Under the pieces are notes generated by a model. That model saw only the letters and a program-made list of their open reading frames with translations. It did not search any database and was not told the origin of the DNA. This document shows positions 1 to 5,229 of a DNA stretch of 6,349 nt, piece by piece. The DNA comes from DATJZH01 sp052146815 (GTDB lineage: Bacteria; Actinomycetota; Actinomycetes; Streptosporangiales; Streptosporangiaceae). Position 1 is the stretch's first letter. Each line of letters opens with the position of its first letter. A program made the position numbers and the translations under genes. The DNA is taken from assembly GCA_052146815.1 (NCBI GenBank), contig JBKQMG010000276.1, positions 1 through 6,349 on the forward strand, read 5' to 3'.

Positions 1-6
1 AGGGTT

Positions 7-25
7 CGTCACCTTGGCGGTGACG
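7..25 (-). terminator. Hairpin at the end of the VOC remnant, possible terminator
   Basis: A perfect 7-bp inverted repeat (CGTCACC and GGTGACG) with a 5-base loop overlaps the stop codon of the VOC remnant. There is no T tract. Actinomycete terminators often lack one, so this is only a weak candidate. Confidence 0.25.
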
Positions 26-161
26 CTGATCGCGGGTCACGGCGGAGAGGGTGATCAGCGGGAACCTCGACCAGGACGATCCGGATGCCATCAGGGTCCT
101 CGATCCACATCTCGATCAGACCCCAGGATTCCACTGTGGGTTCCCGGATGGCTGGGACTCC
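9..161 (-). pseudogene. C-terminal remnant of a VOC (glyoxalase/bleomycin-resistance-like) protein
   Basis: Read on the minus strand, this piece ends with WGLIEMWIEDPDGIRIVLVE followed by VPADHPLRRDPR, a pattern I recognise as the last beta strands and tail of actinobacterial VOC-superfamily proteins (the DPDG turn followed by a hydrophobic strand). VOC proteins are usually about 120-140 residues and contain two paired beta-alpha-beta-beta-beta units. Here only about 45-50 residues resemble the family, and everything N-terminal to GVPAIREP (about position 161) does not. An open frame continues to an ATG at 236, but that upstream part looks unrelated and has no convincing ribosome binding site. 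I infer a gene truncated at its 5' end by insertion of the neighbouring low-GC DNA. A short coincidental translated extension cannot be fully excluded. Confidence 0.6.
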
Positions 162-249
162 GGGAGCTATGCATCCCCTGAGAGTGCTTCGACAAGCTTC
201 CGTAGGCATCTGGCCAATTCGCTGGCATCTAGCCATCGATCATGATAAC

Positions 250-277
250 TTAAGTACCTTGAGAGTTGAGGTATATT
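250..277 (+). promoter_or_regulatory. Candidate promoter for the zinc-finger gene
   Basis: TATATT at 272-277 matches five of six bases of the -10 consensus. The best -35 at the right distance is poor (TTAAGT at 250-255, 16-base spacing). It sits in a noticeably AT-rich stretch (about 236-295) just upstream of the ribosome binding site of the 301 gene, which makes a promoter here plausible but unproven. Confidence 0.3.
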
Positions 278-300
278 TGCATTTTCTTAGGAGTTCGTTA

Positions 301-447
301 GTGGTTACACTGAAATGCGAAAAGGGTGCTTGCGGAAGACCCCTGGTCACCTGCCAAGGCTGTCATGGTAAGCCTGGCAATAAGTGCGGTCAATGCAACA
401 CCACAGGCCTAGTCTGCCCTACGCATCGTGGACATTGGAAAAGATAG
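301..447 (+). CDS. Small DnaJ-type cysteine-rich zinc-finger protein (48 aa)
   Basis: This GTG-started gene has AGGAG at 289-293, seven bases upstream, which decides the start; longer in-frame openings to position 85 lack such a site. The protein carries cysteines at 6, 11, 18, 21, 29, 32 and 39, and a histidine at 42. They fall into four knuckles: C6-x4-C11, C18-QG-C21-HGKPG, C29-GQ-C32-NTTG and C39-PT-H42. The C-x2-C-x-G spacing is that of the DnaJ/Hsp40 cysteine-rich domain. By analogy with DnaJ, knuckles 1 and 4 would bind one zinc and knuckles 2 and 3 another. No J domain or substrate-binding domain is present, so it is a stand-alone finger. Only 23 of 48 codons end in G or C, far below the integrase gene, which suggests recent transfer. 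It may be an adaptor or RNA/protein-binding partner of the neighbouring genes; its function is unknown. Confidence 0.75.
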   Translation: MVTLKCEKGACGRPLVTCQGCHGKPGNKCGQCNTTGLVCPTHRGHWKR

Positions 448-573
448 TCTGCATCGAGTAGCGGCTGGATCGCACGAGGGCCAGGCGACGCGCCCGAGTC
501 CGAGCTCACCGTCCTGCGTAATGATGAAGTCCGCCAGTCTGCGCCTCGGGCGCCGGGGGGCTTATCCGTACCA

Positions 574-588
574 GGGCCACGGTGGCCC
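574..588. terminator. Hairpin between convergent genes, possible bidirectional terminator
   Basis: GGGCCAC and GTGGCCC form a perfect 7-bp inverted repeat around a single central base (realistically a 6-bp stem with a 3-base loop). It lies 26 bases past the stop of the minus-strand 615-1667 gene and downstream of the plus-strand 301-447 gene, which is where a shared terminator would be expected. There is no T tract. Confidence 0.4.
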
Positions 589-614
589 GGCGATGCCGAG
601 ACGCGGATGCAGCC

Positions 615-1667
615 TCAGCCGTAATCGCCGCGGATTCCTTCGATGACTTCGTCCCTCATTGCTGCCAGGAAACGATCAATGGTCTGATCAAGCAGCTCGG
701 TGTGCCTCCTGCAGAGGCGGAGATATGTCGGATCAGAGTGGTCCTGTGTCCGAGCGTCTGCTTCCGCGCCCAGCCGTATACATGTTGCGTAAATTTCATC
801 GAGCTGATCGAGCCTGTCCGTCAATTCACCAGGCAGACTCCTGCAATAACGCTGAAGAGCGGGCAGCGGCCGGGCATCGGCGTACCGGACTATCCGGTCC
901 ACGAACAGCCCGATGGCCACGATTTTTGCCACCTTTTCCACGTGTTCCCTGACCGGAGCGACGCCCGCTTCGCGGAAGAGGGCCGCCGTCCAGTTGATCA
1001 GGTACTCCTTCTTGGGGGGCGGGCTCTCTGCAGTCGGGTCGCGCGGGCGGGCACCAGTCGCAGGCCCCGGCCTGGCGGTCGCGTACTGCGAGAAGGACGC
1101 GTCTTCCGCGTGGGCAATGCCGGCCTGGCCGGAGGATGGACTGGCCCAGTCTCCCTGCATGGCCCGCTGGATGGCACTCAGGATCCGGTCTCGCTCGGCG
1201 GCGGCTGCGGCGGCACTCGTCTGGCCTCCCTGGGACCAGTTCCAGCCGATGCGGAACAAAGGTATAGATCCTCCTACCATTCCCTGGATAGCCATCTCCC
1301 CGCGGCCGCGGTCGTAGAGCTTCTCGTCAGGCACGACGGCGGATATGGACTTGTACGAGACGGTCTGAAGATCGATACGCTTGCTGAAGATCCCCTTCTC
1401 TTCGGCCATGGCCAGCCCAGCTTTGAAGACCACAAGTAGCGTCGTCTGCGTTCCCATCGAGGACCCGTCCGGCTTAAGGCTCGTCTCTGCCTGCGACAGC
1501 GCCACCACCTCGGAGGCCGGGAGATTGGCTTTCGTCAGGGTCCCTTCGAGCAACGTGCTCTGGCGGTCCCAGGAGCTCGTCTCGATGTTAGAACGCTCCA
1601 GGGCTGCGCGGACGTTCGTATCGCACAAGATGGCCATTATGACCCTTCTCTGGCCGACTGACGGCAT
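615..1667 (-). CDS. Bacterial PH-like domain protein with C-terminal helical module (350 aa)
   Basis: Residues about 38-172 look like a bacterial PH domain (YokE-like). A string of short strands includes TTLLVVFKAGLAMAEEKG, FSKRIDLQTVSYKSISAVV and PLFRIGWNW, followed by the typical closing amphipathic helix AAERDRILSAIQRAM. Residues about 175-217 form a Pro/Ala/Ser-rich linker, probably disordered. Residues about 219-346 are predicted helical, start with KKEYLINW..L...AGV.P and end with VIEGIR. This part resembles the end of the 425-residue protein encoded divergently at 1933. No signal peptide, membrane segment or enzyme motif is visible, so it is probably a cytoplasmic binding protein. PH-like domains usually bind lipids or proteins; which applies here is unknown. 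The ATG at 1667 has GAGGG six bases upstream; an in-frame ATG at 1637 (MAILCDTN) also has an AGAAGGG site and could be the true start. Confidence 0.75.
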   Translation of the reverse strand: MPSVGQRRVIMAILCDTNVRAALERSNIETSSWDRQSTLLEGTLTKANLPASEVVALSQAETSLKPDGSSMGTQTTLLVVFKAGLAMAEEKGIFSKRIDLQTVSYKSISAVVPDEKLYDRGRGEMAIQGMVGGSIPLFRIGWNWSQGGQTSAAAAAAERDRILSAIQRAMQGDWASPSSGQAGIAHAEDASFSQYATARPGPATGARPRDPTAESPPPKKEYLINWTAALFREAGVAPVREHVEKVAKIVAIGLFVDRIVRYADARPLPALQRYCRSLPGELTDRLDQLDEIYATCIRLGAEADARTQDHSDPTYLRLCRRHTELLDQTIDRFLAAMRDEVIEGIRGDYG

Positions 1668-1695
1668 TTATAACCCTCGCACTATGACGATGACC

Positions 1696-1724
1696 ATCTT
1701 AGCGACCTAGCCCGCCCTTATCAG
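1696..1724 (-). promoter_or_regulatory. Candidate promoter for the PH-like protein gene
   Basis: On the minus strand, CTGATA (1724-1719) and TAAGAT (1701-1696) are separated by 17 bases and each matches four of six consensus bases of a housekeeping promoter. The -10 lies about 30 bases before the ATG at 1667. The placement is reasonable, but the match is modest. Confidence 0.25.
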
Positions 1725-1750
1725 GCGGCCTGACGGGTTTGCGGGCGAAC

Positions 1751-1777
1751 TTGCGCATGGCGGGGTATTTTTGCGCA
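1751..1777. repeat. Pair of TTGCGCA direct repeats in the divergent control region
   Basis: TTGCGCA occurs at 1751-1757 and 1771-1777, exactly 20 bases apart (about two helical turns), and its core TGCGCA is self-complementary. A further TTGCG lies at 1739-1743. Repeats phased on one DNA face between divergent genes could bind a regulator. Confidence 0.3.
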
Positions 1778-1886
1778 GATGGTCTTCGCTGCTGCCCGCC
1801 GGGTGAGGGACGCGCTGTCGTGAGCGTCCTGGATCTTGGTATGGCGGACGTGTGCCTGAGATGACCTGGTGCCGGAACTAGCTGGG

Positions 1887-1913
1887 TCGTGCTCTTAGCT
1901 CGTGCGAGCACGA
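1887..1913. promoter_or_regulatory. Operator-like TCGTGC half-sites upstream of the 425-aa gene
   Basis: TCGTGC occurs at 1887-1892 and again at 1900-1905, with the inverted copy GCACGA at 1908-1913. The last two form a perfect 14-base palindrome (6-bp arms, 2-base centre), and the two direct copies are 13 bases apart. The array ends just before the GGAGAGGAG ribosome binding site (1918-1926), so a protein bound here would block transcription or translation of the gene at 1933. No regulator gene is visible in the window. Confidence 0.35.
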
Positions 1914-1932
1914 ACGGGGAGAGGAGTCAAAA

Positions 1933-3210
1933 GTGGCCGAGCCCGGACCTTCTGCAGGCCAGATTCTCGCCGAATGGACGATCGCGGATCGGGCAACCGA
2001 CTCTGCCCGCTGGAAAGAGGGAGTCAGGCGCCACCAGACAGGATCATCGGGCGACCCCGCCACCCCTGGCGAAACGGCGGAACTGCTCTGCTCTGCGCTG
2101 ACCCATTATGTCGAGAATGGTTCACTTATAACCGTTTCTGATGGGACGTCGCAGGAAACGATGCTGGCACACACTATCTGGAACGTTCTCTGCGACGGGC
2201 TTCGCGGGGACGGGCTAGGCGCGGACACGGGGCGGCGTCTTCGCCTTGCGCTCGCTGCCGTGCGACGGGCCGGATACCAGCCGCAGGATCTGGGAGGAAG
2301 CGGCCTGATGGCTGCGGCTTTCGAATCAGGTGGCCGCGCCGCGATGGTCGCAGCCCTGTCAGGCGCTCGGCCTGGTATCGATGGCGCGCCCGTCAGCCTG
2401 ATGTCCTGGTTCACCGGTGACGAGCATGCCAGCAAGACTCCCGCGGCGCCGAGCGGAGAAGCCGCCGGTACCGCGGAGCCTGGCGAGCCGCCCGCCGAGG
2501 TCCCGGCATCAGGTCCGGGCTCAAGATGGGACACGGTAAAGAAGCGAGCCCGCGAGGCGCAGCATCACGTCAATCCGGTGGCTCTCCAGCACGGAATCGA
2601 GTCCGTCCAGGGAGCGCTGACCGAGGCAACCATCGCCAAGGTCGACAAGGCCACCGGAAGAATAAAGATCAGGAAAGTCGGCGTGGCGAGGGCGGCTCTT
2701 CAGCCGACGAGGACCCTGCGCCGCGCGATCGACGGCGCTGCGCTGACCGAGCACCTCAAGGCATACAACGAACATTCGCAGTCGGCCAGTCGAGACCAGG
2801 CAGGCCGCGACGCAGAGCCCGGCAGGCAGATCGACGCGAGTTCTCTCGCGGCATTCGCGAGCTGTGGCTCGAAACGCGACTACCTGACTGACTGGTCGCG
2901 CCGTCTGGTGGTCGCCGCGGGTGTCCCGCCAACTGAGCAGCTGATCGTCGAGCATGCCGAGATGGCCGCTGCCGCCACCCGCATGATGGTTTTCCAGCGG
3001 CTTGCGGCGTCACACGGGATCTCAGACCTCGGCCAGTACTTCGATGACCGCAAGATGCCGGAAGGCACAGCGCTGGACACGTTCGATGTGCTATACGCGA
3101 AGATGTCTGAGGCAGAGGCCGCACCGCAGGCAGTAGACGAGAGGATCATCGCCCTCTTCAATAGCATCTGGGACGACTGGGTCGAAGGCATCCGCGAACG
3201 GCATGCCTGA
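1933..3210 (+). CDS. Uncharacterised 425-aa protein sharing its C-terminal module with the PH-like protein
   Basis: The start is the GTG at 1933, preceded by a strong GGAGAGGAG site six bases upstream. I do not recognise the family. Residues about 45-160 are rich in predicted helices (ETAELLCSALTHYV, TGRRLRLALAAVRRAG). Residues about 165-197 are an Ala/Pro/Glu/Gly-rich linker. Residues about 197-285 form a basic region (KKRAREAQHH, KATGRIKIRKVG). Residues about 313-422 form a helical module beginning KRDYLTDW..L...AGV.P and ending WVEGIR, which resembles the end of the protein encoded at 615-1667 in the first 20 residues and in the last motif. There is no signal peptide, membrane segment, P-loop or catalytic motif, so it is probably cytoplasmic. 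It is divergent from the PH-like gene and upstream of the chaperone-like gene, with which it may be co-transcribed. The role is unknown; a structural or adaptor protein is my guess. Confidence 0.75.
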   Translation: MAEPGPSAGQILAEWTIADRATDSARWKEGVRRHQTGSSGDPATPGETAELLCSALTHYVENGSLITVSDGTSQETMLAHTIWNVLCDGLRGDGLGADTGRRLRLALAAVRRAGYQPQDLGGSGLMAAAFESGGRAAMVAALSGARPGIDGAPVSLMSWFTGDEHASKTPAAPSGEAAGTAEPGEPPAEVPASGPGSRWDTVKKRAREAQHHVNPVALQHGIESVQGALTEATIAKVDKATGRIKIRKVGVARAALQPTRTLRRAIDGAALTEHLKAYNEHSQSASRDQAGRDAEPGRQIDASSLAAFASCGSKRDYLTDWSRRLVVAAGVPPTEQLIVEHAEMAAAATRMMVFQRLAASHGISDLGQYFDDRKMPEGTALDTFDVLYAKMSEAEAAPQAVDERIIALFNSIWDDWVEGIRERHA

Positions 3211-3235
3211 GCCATTATCGATATTAGGACGCAAC

Positions 3236-3272
3236 TCCGGGACTGGCCGTCTCCCGGATTCGCCCGAATCCG
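3236..3272 (+). promoter_or_regulatory. Two overlapping hairpins between the 425-aa gene and the chaperone-like gene
   Basis: Hairpin A pairs TCCGGGA (3236-3242) with TCCCGGA (3252-3258), 7 bp with a 9-base loop. Hairpin B pairs CGGATTCG (3255-3262) with CGAATCCG (3265-3272), 8 complementary bases, realistically 7 bp with a GCCC loop. They share 3255-3258, so only one can form in a given transcript. This could be a partial terminator, an attenuator or an mRNA processing site. There is no T tract after B. Confidence 0.35.
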
Positions 3273-3329
3273 CTCAGCATCAGTATCGGGTAACAGCTGC
3301 CAATGGGAAAGCAGGAAGGACAGATTCGA

Positions 3330-3830
3330 GTGAATTTCAAGGAGCTCGCCGAGTTAGTGCCTTGGCTTGTGTCGGAGAAGATGGAGGATACGAGCTCACC
3401 TGAGCCTGTGGCTGGTGGAACAATACACGAGGAAACTCCAAACTGGAGCTTTCGTACTGGCTCGGTGCTGACGCTCGCTACTATCTTCCCGAAGGCTAAC
3501 GAGTTGCGGCTAACCTGTGGCCTGGCGACCAATATTCCAAACTCCCCTGAGCTCAGTCACCACGTCAATTACCTGAACGACAAGCAGCTTGTTTTCGGTC
3601 GAGCGTTTCTCGTCACGTACGACGATACAGGCCGCGCCGCCGTCCTTATGCAGGAGATCGTCTTCGGTGATGGCCTGTCCTGGGAATTTCCGCCGTCAAT
3701 ACAGAACCTGCTGCGCATAATGGGAACGCTCTGCGGCCAGGCAGGCCGCCTATCCGCAGACATTGTCTCGCGCTTCGAAGCCCGGCCGCTCAATGACACC
3801 GAGCTAACGCTCTTGCTGGTGGAGGCTTAG
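3330..3830 (+). CDS. YbjN/type III chaperone-like (TY-Chap) small protein (166 aa)
   Basis: The segment running from HHVNYLNDKQLVFGRAFLV through YDDTGRAAVLMQEIVFGDGL to a long closing helix (PPSIQNLLRIMGTLCGQAGRL) resembles the alpha-beta fold of YbjN and type III secretion chaperone-like proteins. In these, an LN...FGR.FLV strand is followed by hydrophobic strands and a C-terminal helix. Such proteins are small cytoplasmic dimers that bind other proteins, and some occur in actinobacterial conflict gene clusters; the match here is by eye and remote. I prefer the GTG at 3330 because AGGAAGGA (3313-3320) lies nine bases upstream. The ATG at 3303 would add nine residues but has no comparable site. 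Of the first 40 codons, 24 end in G or C, lower than the flanking integrase. It follows the 425-aa gene on the same strand and may chaperone that protein or its partner. Confidence 0.65.
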   Translation: MNFKELAELVPWLVSEKMEDTSSPEPVAGGTIHEETPNWSFRTGSVLTLATIFPKANELRLTCGLATNIPNSPELSHHVNYLNDKQLVFGRAFLVTYDDTGRAAVLMQEIVFGDGLSWEFPPSIQNLLRIMGTLCGQAGRLSADIVSRFEARPLNDTELTLLLVEA

Positions 3831-3883
3831 CCGTTCAGTTTTCTTGCTTCCAAGTCAAGACCGTTAGCTTTGGCGCATTCCAT

Positions 3884-3897
3884 GGAACCTTGGTTCC
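3884..3897. terminator. GGAACC/GGTTCC palindrome after the chaperone-like gene
   Basis: A perfect 14-base palindrome-like element (6-bp arms, TT centre; as RNA a 5-bp stem with a CTTG loop) lies 54 bases past the stop at 3830. It could be a weak terminator or an operator. The rest of 3831-3996 shows only a 7-bp inverted repeat (3942-3948 with 3971-3977, 22-base loop). Confidence 0.2.
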
Positions 3898-3996
3898 GTC
3901 CGCAAAGTCACGCTCTTTTACCGCTCCGAGCGCGCTGTGGCGTGGCAATCTTGCTGATGAGCGGAAGTGGTTGCCACCAGCTGACATGCTTTCGGT

Positions 3997-4370
3997 GTGA
4001 TCGGACGGCTCGAGAAAACAGTGATCGACTGCCCTGACCCCATGCTCTCGCGGAGTTCTATTGTCAGGTGCTGGGGATGAGAGCCAACGAAGACATCGAC
4101 GGCCGGGTGGTCATCGGTACAGAGCCCGGCGTCCGCCAGTTGGCTTTCCAGCGGGTCACTGAATGGGTTCCGCCGCGCTGGCCCGACCCGGCGTATCCCC
4201 AGCAGTTGCATCTCGACATTCGCGTGAAGTATGCCGACCAGGCCGAGCAGGAACTGCTCGCGCTGGGCGCCACTCGTGTCCCAGGTGAACGTGAGACGGG
4301 CTTTCGAATCTTCACTGACCCAGTCGGCCACCCGTTCTGCATCGTGTTCGGCCGCCATAGCACAGGCTGA
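3997..4370 (+). pseudogene. VOC-family (glyoxalase-like) protein, broken by a one-base frameshift
   Basis: From the GTG at 3997 the frame reads MIGRLEKTVIDCPDP, the usual start of small actinobacterial VOC proteins. It then loses frame in the CCCC run at 4038-4041. Adding one base restores HALAEFYCQVLGM and the rest: LAFQRV, PRWPDPAYPQQLHLDIRV, and the ending FRIFTDPVGHPFCIVFG. The restored protein would be 124 residues, the normal length for this family, with both beta-alpha-beta units. It matches the glyoxalase-like group whose members are often of unknown substrate. Translation from the internal GTG at 4068 would give a 100-residue protein lacking the first strand and helix, which is unlikely to fold. 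The window cannot show whether the missing C is a true mutation or a sequencing error. It is convergent with the YbjQ gene, 49 bases away. Confidence 0.75.
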
Positions 4371-4419
4371 GCCGACGTCCGCTCATGCCGCCGAGGGAGT
4401 GCTGGGGGTGGGTGCTGGT

Positions 4420-5094
4420 CTATTGCCGGGTGTCGGCCGTGGTGCCTGCTGTCTGGATGGTCTCGACGGTTACGGCGGTGCCGTAGGCGGCTATCTCGGA
4501 CATGATGCCGCCGATCTCGTTGCAGTCGAAGCGCATGGCGACGACGGCGTTGGCTCCTCGTGCCCGTGCTTCGCGCCACATGCGCTCGCGGGCCTGGTTG
4601 CGGCTGTCGGTCAGCAGCGCGGTGTATCCGGCGACCTCTCCGCCGGCCAGGGTCCGGAACTGGGCGCCCAGGTTGCTGAAATAGTTCCGGGCGCGGACGA
4701 TCAGCCCGAATACGTCGCCGTGCACCTGGGTGATCCGGTAGCCGGGGATCTCGTTGGTGGTCACGATGAGGACGGGCTGCGTATCGCGGGTTTCCTGCTG
4801 ACGGGCGGTCCTGGGAACGAAAGCAAGTCCATGGCGGGCCATGTCCGCGCTCAAGTCAGAAAGAGCCGCCGTCGCCGGGTCGTTCCGGGTGGTGAAGCCG
4901 GTATTGGGCGCCTTGCACCATTGGCAGTTCCACGGCGCATTCCGCCGCTGCATAGAGCTGACCTGGCTCACCACGCCGCAGGCTGAGCAGCGGCGCAGCA
5001 CATAGGAGCTGCCGCACGGACAATCCCAGCTGGTCGCCGCGAGATTCGATGGACTGCTGATGATCAGGCACGCCGGGCACTGAACTTCCGCCAT
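4420..5094 (-). CDS. Zinc-ribbon plus YbjQ (UPF0145) domain protein (224 aa)
   Basis: The C-terminal half, residues about 106-212, is a YbjQ/UPF0145 domain: PVLIVTTNEIPGYRITQVHG, then the FGLIVRARNY strand, the ARERMWREARARGANAVVAM helix-strand unit, and EIAAYGTAVTVE at the end. The family has been proposed to bind heavy metals and forms oligomers, but its function is unproven. The N-terminal part, residues about 6-60, has four cysteine pairs (C6/C9, C25/C27, C36/C39, C57/C60), consistent with two zinc ribbons. A variable linker (about 65-105) separates them. I place the start at the ATG at 5094 (MAEVQCPAC) because the ribbon begins directly there; an in-frame ATG at 5160 would add 22 residues without obvious family resemblance. 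Neither start has a strong ribosome binding site. It is divergent from the integrase gene and looks like an ordinary chromosomal gene. Confidence 0.8.
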   Translation of the reverse strand: MAEVQCPACLIISSPSNLAATSWDCPCGSSYVLRRCSACGVVSQVSSMQRRNAPWNCQWCKAPNTGFTTRNDPATAALSDLSADMARHGLAFVPRTARQQETRDTQPVLIVTTNEIPGYRITQVHGDVFGLIVRARNYFSNLGAQFRTLAGGEVAGYTALLTDSRNQARERMWREARARGANAVVAMRFDCNEIGGIMSEIAAYGTAVTVETIQTAGTTADTRQ

Positions 5095-5229
5095 CCGCGC
5101 ATACTGGCATGCCGCCGGCTGCAGTGTCTCAGGCTCGCCCAGACCTTGCGGGCACCGCATCCGCTATTGCCGCGCCTGGTGTAACTTCGCGAGCTTCAGG
5201 ACGGCGGAGATCCGGCGCAGTGTCAGATC

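Noticed and set aside
168..260. Short minus-strand frame reading DASELARCLRKLVEALSGDA
   Set aside because: It has no start codon or ribosome binding site and is only about 40 codons between stops.
448..614. Possible gene remnant on the minus strand (a frame reading RRRLADFIITQDGELGLGRV)
   Set aside because: It looks protein-like for a short stretch but has no start, no ribosome binding site and no family I can name.
582..1439. Long plus-strand open frame opposite the PH-like gene
   Set aside because: It is antisense to a gene with better composition, domain resemblance and ribosome binding sites; its translation is rich in Arg, Gly and Cys and resembles no protein.
1585..1637. PIN nuclease start (CDTNV) in the PH-like protein
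   Set aside because: The motif resembles the first PIN strand, but the later conserved acidic residues are not in place and the following sequence fits a PH-like domain.
9..4370. The left VOC remnant and the right VOC gene as two halves of one gene split by the island
   Set aside because: Both pieces contain their own C-terminal end and lie on opposite strands, so they come from two different genes.
4231..4986. Long plus-strand open frame opposite the YbjQ gene
   Set aside because: It is a shadow of the minus-strand YbjQ gene, which has clear domain matches.
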